DNA from: Burkholderiales bacterium
GTDB lineage: Bacteria > Pseudomonadota > Gammaproteobacteria > Burkholderiales > Burkholderiaceae_C
Direction of reading: 5' to 3'
Assembly (NCBI GenBank): GCA_019510465.1
Contig: JAEKKH010000194.1
Span: forward strand, 1-34,565
DNA: 34,565 bases
The position numbers and the translations under genes are program-made. Positions 8,794-15,884 of this stretch are shown here, one piece after another (position 1 is the first letter of the stretch; each line of letters starts with the position of its first letter). The notes beneath the pieces were generated by a model that saw only the letters and a list, made by a program, of their open reading frames with translations, was not told the DNA's origin and made no database searches.

Positions 8794-9984
8794 TCAGAAG
8801 AAGCACCGGCCGTCGCCACGATACGTGGGCGCCGTATCGACCACGCGACCGCCCGCGATCAGCAGCAGTTCATTGAAGCGCTCGCACAGCTCGCCCGCCT
8901 TCGCATGGCGGAACAGCAGCGGATCGCCCGGCGCCAGCGATACGCCCGCCGGCACGCGCACCGGCGTCTGCACCTCGCCGGCGCCCTCGGTGCCGACCAG
9001 CCTGCAGCCCTCCGGCAGCCAGGGCCGCGGCATGCGGTCGGCGCCGCCCGGGCCCGAGGCCGGATAGCCGCCGCCCGCGCAGGTGACGATGCCCGGCCTG
9101 GGCACCCGCGTGACCGCCACCGCGAAGCCCGCCGCGGGCCGCGCCTCGAACGCGCGGTAGTGGTCGAACAGCGCTGGCACGTACAGCCCGGAACCGGCCG
9201 CGAGTTCGGTGACGCTCGCGTCGGCGCGCGTGCTCTCGAGGCTGCCGCTGCCCCCGCCGTTGACGAAGCGCAGCGCGTGGCCGGCCGCCTTCAATGCGGC
9301 GACGGTGGCGCGGCGGCGCTCGTTGACTTCGGGGATCGAGCGGTGCTTGAGCCAGCGGATCACGGCGCTCCTGAGCGCCTGCCCGGGCACGTCGTCCATC
9401 AGGCCGGCGATCTGGCTCTCGTAGCCCATCAGGCCGTCGAGCCGCAACGAAGGATGCCGCACGATCTCCGCGGCGAGCGCCAGCGCGGCGTCGACGCCGC
9501 CCACCGGCGAGCGCAGCACGCCGAAGTGCAGGCCGGGGAAGTCGGACGACATGTCGAGGTCGATCGCCAGGGGCTGCACGATGCCCTCGTCGCGGGCGTT
9601 CGCGGCGATGCGCCGCACCTGCGCCGCCGAGTCCACCATCAACGTGATCGAGCGGCCCGCGCGGACCTGCGCCGCGACGGCGCGCAGGTCGTCCGGCTCG
9701 ACCGAGGGATAGGCCACCAGCAGGTCGTCGAAGCCGAGCGACGCGAGCCACGCGGCCTCGGCCGGCGAATAGCACATCAGCCCCTGGAAGCGGGGCGAGG
9801 ACGCGAGCGCGCGGCGCAGGATGGCGACGCAGCGCACCGACTTCGTCACGAGCCGGATCGGCAGCTCGCCCGCGCGCCGGCGCAGGTCGGCGAGGTTCGC
9901 GTCCAGCGCGTCGAGATCGACGAACGCGGCGGGCAGGCGGCGGCCGGCGAGCGCGCGTCGATAGGTGTCGTAGTCCGCGCTCAT
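8794..9984 (-). CDS. PLP-dependent amino acid deaminase/aldolase (D-threonine aldolase-like)
   Basis: 396 aa. Alanine-racemase-type TIM barrel N-terminal domain with the PLP lysine in VTKSVRC (Lys48), then a C-terminal beta domain with HAKAGELC near residue 360, at the place where D-threonine aldolases and D-serine dehydratases bind a metal through His and Cys/Asp. Likely reaction: retro-aldol cleavage or deamination of a beta-hydroxy D-amino acid. The start codon overlaps the stop of the last of four tandem mini-ORFs (ATGA), and GGAGG lies 7 nt upstream inside the repeat. So translation of this gene is expected to depend on ribosomes arriving through the repeat chain. It is followed closely by the lactone oxidase. 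Confidence 0.88.
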   Translation of the reverse strand: MSADYDTYRRALAGRRLPAAFVDLDALDANLADLRRRAGELPIRLVTKSVRCVAILRRALASSPRFQGLMCYSPAEAAWLASLGFDDLLVAYPSVEPDDLRAVAAQVRAGRSITLMVDSAAQVRRIAANARDEGIVQPLAIDLDMSSDFPGLHFGVLRSPVGGVDAALALAAEIVRHPSLRLDGLMGYESQIAGLMDDVPGQALRSAVIRWLKHRSIPEVNERRRATVAALKAAGHALRFVNGGGSGSLESTRADASVTELAAGSGLYVPALFDHYRAFEARPAAGFAVAVTRVPRPGIVTCAGGGYPASGPGGADRMPRPWLPEGCRLVGTEGAGEVQTPVRVPAGVSLAPGDPLLFRHAKAGELCERFNELLLIAGGRVVDTAPTYRGDGRCFF

Positions 9985-10244
9985 GAGGCAACCTCCGCCC
10001 TTCGGGCTGCGGCGCGAGCGCCCTTCGGAGCGGCCGGGCGGGCGCTCATGTGGAAGCCTCCGCCCTGCGGGCTGCGGCGCGAGCGCCCTTCGGAGCGGCC
10101 GGGCGGGCGCTCATGAGGCAACCTCCGCCCTGCGGGCTGCGGCGCGAGCGCCCTTCGGAGCGGCCGGGCGGGCGCTCATGAGGCAACCTCCGCCCCGCGG
10201 GCTGCGGCGCGAGCGCCCTTCGGAGCGGCCGGGCGGGCGCTCAT
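9981..10244 (-). repeat. Four tandem 65-bp repeats, each a stop-start coupled mini-ORF
   Basis: Four near-identical 65-bp units fill the space between tetR and the aldolase gene. Read on the minus strand, each begins ATGAGCGCCC, carries an inverted repeat GAGCGCCC/GGGCGCTC, a GCCC-GAA-GGGC-like stem in the unit with that variant, then GGAGG 7 nt before the next ATG. Each encodes a 22-residue peptide beginning MSARPAAPKGAR. Because the unit is 65 nt, its TGA always overlaps the next ATG as ATGA. Mini-ORF starts are at 10244, 10179, 10114 and 10049. The first overlaps the tetR stop, and the last stop overlaps the aldolase start at 9984. The arrangement looks like a translational relay. Unit differences are few and keep frame and overlap. 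Confidence 0.9.
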
Positions 10245-10936
10245 GAGGCCGGGTGCGCGCTGCGCGCCTTGTGCGACTCGAGCGCGGCCACCAGCATCGC
10301 CTTGTGCTGCGCGATCAGCTGCTCGCGCAGCGGCGACTCGAGCGACAGCGCGAGCCGCGCCGCGGCGCCGGTCATCTCCGAGATCAGCAGCGACAGCGCA
10401 TGCACGCCGTCCCACTTCGGGCGCCCGAGCAGGCGCAGCAGCGGCGCCACGAGGAATTCGGCGGTGCTGCGCGTGTCGTCCTGGTCGAGCTCGCGCAGGC
10501 TCGGGTCGCTCTGTGCGCCCGCCCACACGGCCAGCGCCTCCGGCTGGTCGCGGTAGTGCGCGAAGTAGGCGTCGACGAGGTGGTCGACCGCCGCCACGAT
10601 GGGGGGCGCCTTCGGGGCGGCGAGCAGCGTGTCGACGGCATCGCGCAGCAGCTGCCGAACGCGCGCGAGGTCGCGCTGCGCCAGCTCGCGGATGATGGCC
10701 GACTTCGACGGGAAGTACTGGTAGATCGAGCTGATCTGCACCTCGGCGCGGCGTGCGATCTCGCGCATCGCCAGCGCCTCCGCGCCGTGCTCCACCATCA
10801 GCCGCAGCGCGATGGCCAGGATGTTCTCCACCCGCTGGCGGCTGCGCTCCTGGCGCGGCCGCCGGCCGGGGAGGGTCCCGGCGGCGGGGGCGGGGGCGGG
10901 CGCGCTATCACGGATCGGGTTGTTCATCATTGACAT
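10241..10936 (-). CDS. TetR/AcrR family transcriptional regulator
   Basis: 231 aa from ATG 10936; ATG 10930 or 10927 and GTG 10951 are also possible, and none has a clear Shine-Dalgarno site in the AT-rich leader, so the message may be nearly leaderless. An N-terminal tail rich in Pro and Ala precedes a typical TetR helix-turn-helix: ERSRQRVENILAIALRL, then AMREIARRAEVQISSIYQYF with the recognition helix and the FPSK that usually follows. The C-terminal part (about 190 residues, helical) would bind an unidentified ligand. The gene heads the operon and is divergent from an MFS transporter across the dyad at 10926-10973, so self-repression and ligand-induced expression of both sides is the likely mode. 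Confidence 0.92.
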   Translation of the reverse strand: MSMMNNPIRDSAPAPAPAAGTLPGRRPRQERSRQRVENILAIALRLMVEHGAEALAMREIARRAEVQISSIYQYFPSKSAIIRELAQRDLARVRQLLRDAVDTLLAAPKAPPIVAAVDHLVDAYFAHYRDQPEALAVWAGAQSDPSLRELDQDDTRSTAEFLVAPLLRLLGRPKWDGVHALSLLISEMTGAAARLALSLESPLREQLIAQHKAMLVAALESHKARSAHPAS

Positions 10937-10973
10937 ATGATCAATGATCACATCATATTATGAACATTGATCA
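10926..10973. promoter_or_regulatory. Candidate TetR operator dyads in the divergent promoter
   Basis: An AT-rich island in a G+C-rich genome. It contains ATCATTGA-N7-TCAATGAT (10926-10948, perfect 8-bp arms, 23 bp in all, a size normal for TetR operators). An overlapping second dyad is TGATCAATG/CATTGATCA (10938-10946 and 10965-10973, perfect 9-bp arms, 18-nt loop). The word TGATCA occurs three times. The position between the divergent tetR and MFS genes supports an operator for both. The function is inferred. Confidence 0.65.
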
Positions 10974-10989
10974 CTTTCAAGCCGGTGCC

Positions 10990-12186
10990 ATGACGGACAA
11001 ACCCGAGGCCACGGCCGCCGCCGACCGGCCCGACCTGGGATGGGCCGCGCTGCTGCGCCTGTCCTGCGCCTACGCGATCGCCACCAATGGCACGTTGCTG
11101 ATGCCGCTGTTCGTGGGCGTGCTGATGCGCCGTTTCGGCATCGGCGACGACGCGGCCACCGGCGTGGCGGCGCTCGAGATCGGCGGCATCGCCATCAGCT
11201 GCGCCGTGTTCCCGCGCTGGATCGCGCGCGTGCCGCGCCGGCTGGCCTGGATCGCGACGCTGGGCAGCTTGCTCGCGCAGGCCGCCAGCGCGTCGATGCC
11301 CGGCCTCGCTGCGGTGGGCGCGGCACGGCTCGTCACCGGCCTGTTCGAGGGCGTGCTGTTCGTCGTCGTCGCGGCCAGCCTGTCGAACCGGCCCGCGGCC
11401 GAACGCGCGTGGGGCGTCATCGTGCTGGCGTCGGGCGTGTTCGACTGCGCGCTGCTGGTGGGCGCGTACGCGCTGCCGCAGGAGGTCGTCCTGCGATGGG
11501 TGTTCGTGATCGTGGCCTTCGCGTTCGCGCTGATCGCCTGGCCCGCGGCCGTGGCGGGCAACGACGCGCTGGCGCCGCCGTCGTCGACCCGGCCCCCGCC
11601 GCGCGCGATCCGCTGGCACGTGCTGCTGCCGATCTGGGCCGTGATGGCGCTCGTCTACAGCGTGCTGTCCGCGCAATGGGCGCTGGCCGACGTCGTGGGC
11701 CACCGGATCGGCCTGCCGCCCGAGCGCATCGGCCCGCTGCTGGCGCTGGTGTCCTTGCTGGGCACGGTGGGCGCGCTCGCCGCCTCGCACCGCCGCAGCC
11801 ACGCGCTTCGCGTGCCCATCCTCTGGATCGCGCAGGGCGTGATGGCCGGCGGCGTGCTGTGGTTCTTCGTCGTGCGCGGCGCGGCCGGCTTCTTCGCCGC
11901 GCAGCTGCTGGTATCGGCCGCGTTCTACGCCGTCACGCCGTTCCTGACCTCGCGCCTGTCCGGCCTCGATGCCGACGGCTCGCTCCTGTCACGCAGCATC
12001 GTCATCACCTTCGTCGCGGCGTTCGCGGGCACCGCGCTGGCCGGCACGGCGCTGACGCGGCTCGGCGGGCTGGGGTGCGGCATCGCGCTCGGGCTGTGCG
12101 CGCTGGTCGCGATGCCGTTCACGTGGAAGGCGTTCGGGGACGCGGCTCCCCGGTTCGCACGACCAGGCAGGCGAGCAGCGGAATGA
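10990..12186 (+). CDS. MFS transporter
   Basis: 398 aa from ATG 10990; an in-frame ATG at 10960 would put the operator dyad inside the coding region and add 10 polar residues, so I prefer 10990. About twelve hydrophobic segments can be counted, for example LVTGLFEGVLFVVVAAS, WHVLLPIWAVMALVYS and IALGLCALVAMPF, with a short central loop rich in Pro and Arg (SSTRPPPRAIR). The size and helix number are normal for the major facilitator superfamily. It probably moves the substrate or ligand linked to the TetR operon across the inner membrane; direction and substrate are unknown. Its 3' end overlaps the convergent membrane gene by 68 bp. Confidence 0.88.
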   Translation: MTDKPEATAAADRPDLGWAALLRLSCAYAIATNGTLLMPLFVGVLMRRFGIGDDAATGVAALEIGGIAISCAVFPRWIARVPRRLAWIATLGSLLAQAASASMPGLAAVGAARLVTGLFEGVLFVVVAASLSNRPAAERAWGVIVLASGVFDCALLVGAYALPQEVVLRWVFVIVAFAFALIAWPAAVAGNDALAPPSSTRPPPRAIRWHVLLPIWAVMALVYSVLSAQWALADVVGHRIGLPPERIGPLLALVSLLGTVGALAASHRRSHALRVPILWIAQGVMAGGVLWFFVVRGAAGFFAAQLLVSAAFYAVTPFLTSRLSGLDADGSLLSRSIVITFVAAFAGTALAGTALTRLGGLGCGIALGLCALVAMPFTWKAFGDAAPRFARPGRRAAE

Positions 12187-13414
12187 AGATCGCGTAGAGG
12201 ATCTGCGTCCGCGAGACGCCGATGCCGAAGGGAAACCAGATGCCCGGCACGTTGAGCGGATCCAGCAGTTCACCGCCAAAGAACGCGAGCACCGTGAGCG
12301 CCAGCGTCGTCAGCGCCAACGCCCGCGGCGCCGCGCCGTGCGCGATGCGTGCCGCAAGAACGATGAACAGGGCGATCGCCGCGAGACGGCTGGCGCTGGC
12401 CGCGCCGGCCGAATGAACCAGGGCCGCCGCGATCTGGGCGCCCATGATCGCGAGCGCCGCCGCGTCGAGGGTGCGCCATGGACGCCGTCCCCAGCGGTTC
12501 CAGGCCAGCGCCCAGGCGGCCACCGTCGGCATCCACATGAACCTCGCCAGCACGGAGTACGTGGGCAGGTCCATCAGGTCGGTCCAGGAGACGAGCGCGT
12601 TGTCGAGGCGACGCGCCCCCGTCAGCACCAGTGCGACGCCGGCGAACGCGAGGAAACCCCGGTCGCTGCTTCGACGCCGGCCCCAGAACGCCAGGCCGGC
12701 GAGCGCGAACATCGCGAGCGGCTCGATCGCATCGACGATGTAGCCCGCGATGGTCCGCTCCCATTGCACGCGGTGGAGCGCATCGGCGACGGGCCGCGGC
12801 GCCAGCAGGGGCGCGCTGTGCATGCCGCCGCCTTCCGCGCCGGGTCCGGGGCGTGGCAGCATGTAGACGCGCAGCGCCAGGACGCCGCGCGTGCCCGCGG
12901 CATCGGCGGGAAGGCCGAATCGCAGCGGACGCGTGCCGACCACGCGCGGATGCGGCCCGAGCCTGCCCGAGCCCCCCAGCAGCTGTCCGTTCCAATACAG
13001 CTCGTAGCCGTCCTCCACGAGCGTCGGCCCGAGGATGTCCCATGACGCCGGCCCGGCCGGCACGTCCACCACGCGCCGGTACCAGGCGTAGCCGGTGTAG
13101 CCGGGGTGCCCGTGCGCCATCCACCCGCTGACGTAGTCCGGCAGCCCGACGTCGCCGTCATGGCTGCCCGGCTTCGCGGTCAGGTCGATCGTCTCCCAGC
13201 GGCTGTCGTCGACGCGAGGGTCGGCCCGGTGCGGGTCGTCGCCGACATGGAATCGCCACCCGCCGTCGAGCAGGATCGCCGCGGCGCGCAACGGCCCCGG
13301 GTCGCTGCGCCCCCCGCGCGCGAGGACGCCGATGACGACGGCCCATGCCAGCAGGCTGGCCACGAGAATCGTGGCAACGAGGTTGCGCCGCGTGGCATCG
13401 ATCCATCCGGTCAT
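12119..13414 (-). CDS. Membrane protein with sugar-binding-like ectodomain and seven TM segments
   Basis: 431 aa. One TM segment at about residues 11-32, then an extracytoplasmic domain of about 180 residues with GGWRFHVGDD, DDSRWETIDL, YAWYRRVVDVPAG and YELYWNGQLLGGSG. These resemble the jelly-roll sugar-binding domain of glycoside hydrolase family 2. From about residue 225 follow six further hydrophobic segments. This layout resembles the input half of 7TMR-DISM-type sensors, but the chain ends after the last helix with no GGDEF, kinase or phosphatase output domain. It starts on the stop codon of the small upstream gene (ATGA), so the two are probably translated together. It is convergent with the MFS gene and overlaps it by 68 bp. 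Role unknown. Confidence 0.75.
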   Translation of the reverse strand: MTGWIDATRRNLVATILVASLLAWAVVIGVLARGGRSDPGPLRAAAILLDGGWRFHVGDDPHRADPRVDDSRWETIDLTAKPGSHDGDVGLPDYVSGWMAHGHPGYTGYAWYRRVVDVPAGPASWDILGPTLVEDGYELYWNGQLLGGSGRLGPHPRVVGTRPLRFGLPADAAGTRGVLALRVYMLPRPGPGAEGGGMHSAPLLAPRPVADALHRVQWERTIAGYIVDAIEPLAMFALAGLAFWGRRRSSDRGFLAFAGVALVLTGARRLDNALVSWTDLMDLPTYSVLARFMWMPTVAAWALAWNRWGRRPWRTLDAAALAIMGAQIAAALVHSAGAASASRLAAIALFIVLAARIAHGAAPRALALTTLALTVLAFFGGELLDPLNVPGIWFPFGIGVSRTQILYAIFIPLLACLVVRTGEPRPRTPST

Positions 13415-13644
13415 CGATGCCCCGCCAGGAAGCGCTCCGCCGACGCGAAGCGCTGCGCCGTGTTCAGCGCCGGCGCGTGTCTGCAGCCCGGCACCGTGAT
13501 CGGCGTGGCATGGCGGCGGCGTTCGATCACCCAGCGTGCGACCTGCCGCTCACTGCGTCCGGCAGGGGTGCCCTGCTCGGCCAGGCGGCGGGCAAGATGC
13601 AGGACGGCCACGCGATCGCTGGCGTCGGCGGGACGGATTTTCAT
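13411..13644 (-). CDS. Small hypothetical protein coupled to the membrane protein gene
   Basis: 77 aa, starting MKIRPADASDRVAVLHL, which resembles the first strand and helix of GNAT acetyltransferases. The rest (basic, ending AERFLAGHR) lacks the acetyl-CoA site, and I do not recognise it. AGGAG lies about 13 nt upstream of ATG 13644. Between them is a four-codon ORF, ATG at 13655, whose TGA overlaps this start. The stop overlaps the next gene start (ATGA). It could be a truncated GNAT remnant or a small partner of the membrane protein. The ORF is modest in size, so reality rests on the ribosome site and the coupling. Confidence 0.5.
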   Translation of the reverse strand: MKIRPADASDRVAVLHLARRLAEQGTPAGRSERQVARWVIERRRHATPITVPGCRHAPALNTAQRFASAERFLAGHR

Positions 13645-13861
13645 GGATCGGGCATGTCTCCTGACGGGCCGACGATGAATGAGGCTTCCTCGTTCGCGGC
13701 AAGCCGCGCGGCGGCATGCGGCAAGCCGGGTGCCGCGATGCCCACCGGGAGCCGCGGCGCACGAGGATGCGATCGACGGGCGACAGGGCACGTCGATCCT
13801 GCCATGCGAGTCTAGGGGAGGCGAGCGACTGCGGGAGTGCGCGGCCGATGGCGTCGACCCA

Positions 13862-13906
13862 TCATGGTCGTACCAACAACGTTTCGACGAGAGGATACGA
13901 CCATGA
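13862..13906 (+). promoter_or_regulatory. Inverted repeat that pairs with the start codon of the beta-roll gene
   Basis: TCATGGTCGTA (13862-13872) is an exact reverse complement of TACGACCATGA (13896-13906). The second arm contains the ATG start (13903-13905) and the 23-nt loop contains the GAGAGGA ribosome site. In mRNA this 11-bp stem would hide the start codon; in DNA it could instead be an operator. The 258-bp gap 13645-13902 shows nothing else I can name. Confidence 0.55.
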
Positions 13907-14814
13907 AGTCACGCCACGCCTGGATCGCGGCCACGCTGCCACTGACCCTCGCCCTCGCTTGCGGCCATGCGGCCGCCCAGGACCCTGCGCCCACGCTGGC
14001 CAGTCTCGCCCTGCAGGTGAAGGCCCTGGCCGCGGACCTCAAGCAGGCCGGCGCGCTGGCCGCCCGCCAGCAGCAGACCATCGACACGCTGAATTCGAGG
14101 CTGGCCTGCGTGCTGCGCTTCAGCGGACCGCGCGACTTCATCGTCGACGGCTGCAACCTCCACGTGCAGAACGGCATGGGCCAGACCGGCACGCTGAACC
14201 GCTACGGCAACGTGATCATCGGCTACAACAAGAACGAGGTCTCGACGCGCACCGGCTCGCACAACCTGATCCTGGGCGACCTGCACGAGTACACGAGCTA
14301 CGGCGGCATCGTCGCCGGCATCGAGAGCACGCTCTCCGCCCCGAACGCCGCGATCCTGGGAGGCGGGCAGAACACCGCCAACTTCAACGGCGCCGTCATC
14401 CTCGGTGCCGATCGCGGCGTGGCGGACGGCAATGTGGTGCTGATCGGCGGACAGCGCAACTACGGATCGGCGGATGCGCACTTCGGTGCCGTCGTCGGCG
14501 GCATCGAGAACCAGGTGACGGGGCCGAGCTCGGTCGTCGTGGCCGGGACGCTGAACGTCGCCGCGGGCGGCAGCTCCCTGGTGTGCGGGGGCAGCGAGAA
14601 CACCGCCGGCGGCGGCAGCGATGTCGCCTGCGGCGGCTCGCGCAACACGAGCACCGGCCACGGCAGCGTGCTGGTCGGAGGCAACCAGAACGCGGTGTCC
14701 GGCCCGAACGGCGTCGTCACGGGCGGCCAGCATTGCGACATCGGGGCTGTCGTCGACAAGTGGGCTGTCGGCCTGCTGACCTTTCCTGGCGGCTGCAGCA
14801 CCATCGCCAACTGA
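13903..14814 (+). CDS. Secreted beta-roll protein with YadA-head-like repeats
   Basis: 303 aa. The N-terminus has a Sec signal peptide (basic MKSRHAW, hydrophobic stretch, likely cut after HAAAQ). Next comes a segment with heptad-like hydrophobics (LASLALQVKALAADLKQ), probably a coiled coil. From about residue 95 there are irregular repeats of the form GG-x-x-N-x-x-x-G-x-x-S-x-V-x-x-G, such as GGIENQVTGPSSVVVAG and GGSENTAGGGSDVACGG. This is the pattern of left-handed beta-roll heads in trimeric autotransporters and some phage fibres. There is no membrane anchor domain, so it is not a complete autotransporter adhesin. Six or more cysteines occur in the repeats, which is unusual for such heads. 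Start chosen for GAGAGGA 7 nt upstream and the signal peptide. Function unknown, perhaps surface attachment. Confidence 0.75.
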   Translation: MKSRHAWIAATLPLTLALACGHAAAQDPAPTLASLALQVKALAADLKQAGALAARQQQTIDTLNSRLACVLRFSGPRDFIVDGCNLHVQNGMGQTGTLNRYGNVIIGYNKNEVSTRTGSHNLILGDLHEYTSYGGIVAGIESTLSAPNAAILGGGQNTANFNGAVILGADRGVADGNVVLIGGQRNYGSADAHFGAVVGGIENQVTGPSSVVVAGTLNVAAGGSSLVCGGSENTAGGGSDVACGGSRNTSTGHGSVLVGGNQNAVSGPNGVVTGGQHCDIGAVVDKWAVGLLTFPGGCSTIAN

Positions 14815-14977
14815 GCCCGCGATGTCGTGCAGCCCGGTGCCGGGCACGCGGACGTCGTTCGCGGGCGGCGTCATGGCTTGCTTCCTCCGAAGCGGAAGAT
14901 GGCGCAGGCGGCGCGCGGTTTCATCGAGGTACGCCGTTAGGATGCGCTGTCGTCCGCGCTGCCGCCTCAGGTGCCCC

Positions 14978-15877
14978 ATGTCCACGCTCGAGTTCACCCC
15001 GCTGCCCGTGCCGCCCTCCACCGCCGGCGAGTCGCCTTTCTGGCATCCGCGCGAGCGGGCGCTGTACTGGGTCGACATCCCCGGCCACCAGCTCAACCGC
15101 TTCGAGGTCGCCCGCTCGTCGCACACGGCGTGGTCGTTCCCGACCGACGTGTGCAGCATCGCGCCGCGGCCCGACGGCGGCGTGCTGATGGCGCGCCGCG
15201 ACGGCATCTTCCACTTCGACACCGCCAGCGGCGAGAGCCAGCGCGTGCTCGCGCCGCCGTACGACCCGCGCAAGCTGCGCTTCAACGACGGCAAGGCCGA
15301 CCCGCAGGGCCGCTTCTGGGTCGGCACGATCCACGACGAGCGCCTGCCGCGCGGCTCGCTGTACTGCCTCAGCCCGCACAGCCTCGACCGCATCGTCGAC
15401 GACGTGGCCAACAGCAACGGCCTGGCCTGGAGCCCGGACGGCCGCACCATGTACTGGACGGACACCAAGCTCAGCACCGTCTTCGCGTTCGACTTCGATC
15501 CGCACGACGGCAACCTGTCGCGCCGCCGCGTGTTCGCCAGCTTCCCGCCAAAGCAGGACGGCCAGCCGCTGGAGACCTACGGCGGCCGCCCCGACGGCGG
15601 CGCCGTCGACAGCCAGGGCTGCTACTGGGTGGCCTGCTTCGAGGGCCAGCGCCTCGCGCGCTTCGCGCCCGACGGCGCGCTTCTGCAGTCCGTGCCGCTG
15701 CCGGTGCGCTGCCCGACGATGCCGTGCTTCGGCGGCGACGACCTGCGCACGCTGTACGTGACCACCTCGCGCGAGAAGCGGCCCGAGGCCGAACTCGCCG
15801 CCCAGCCCTGGGCCGGCCAGGTGCTGCAGTGCCGCGTCGACGTGCCGGGCCTGCCGACGAACTTCGCCGACGTCTGA
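14978..15877 (+). CDS. SMP-30/gluconolactonase/LRE family protein
   Basis: 299 aa, a six-bladed beta-propeller of the SMP-30 family, usually metal-dependent lactonases that open sugar lactones. Visible family motifs: GESPFWHPRERALYWVDI at the N-terminus with the metal-binding Glu, LRFNDGKADPQGRFWVGT, NSNGLAWSPDGRTMYWTDT and DGGAVDSQGCYWVA; the Asn and Asp in the last three blocks match the usual metal ligands. No signal peptide, so cytoplasmic. ATG 14978 has no strong ribosome site, but the homologous start fits. The 163 bp upstream hold only a weak GC hairpin near 14833-14847. It converges with the next gene, 7 bp apart. A role in sugar-lactone catabolism is likely; the substrate is not evident. 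Confidence 0.88.
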   Translation: MSTLEFTPLPVPPSTAGESPFWHPRERALYWVDIPGHQLNRFEVARSSHTAWSFPTDVCSIAPRPDGGVLMARRDGIFHFDTASGESQRVLAPPYDPRKLRFNDGKADPQGRFWVGTIHDERLPRGSLYCLSPHSLDRIVDDVANSNGLAWSPDGRTMYWTDTKLSTVFAFDFDPHDGNLSRRRVFASFPPKQDGQPLETYGGRPDGGAVDSQGCYWVACFEGQRLARFAPDGALLQSVPLPVRCPTMPCFGGDDLRTLYVTTSREKRPEAELAAQPWAGQVLQCRVDVPGLPTNFADV

Positions 15878-15884
15878 CTCAGCG

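Noticed and set aside
9983-10242. CRISPR array
   Set aside because: The 65-bp units follow each other without spacers, and no cas gene is near.
13909-14932. Minus-strand ORF starting MTPPANDVRVPG with a GGAGG-like site, preceded by a 17-codon ORF with ATGA overlap
   Set aside because: The start region looks convincing, but the body is antisense to the beta-roll gene, whose signal peptide and repeats are clear. I regard it as chance, though the ATGA overlap resembles the bridging ORFs.
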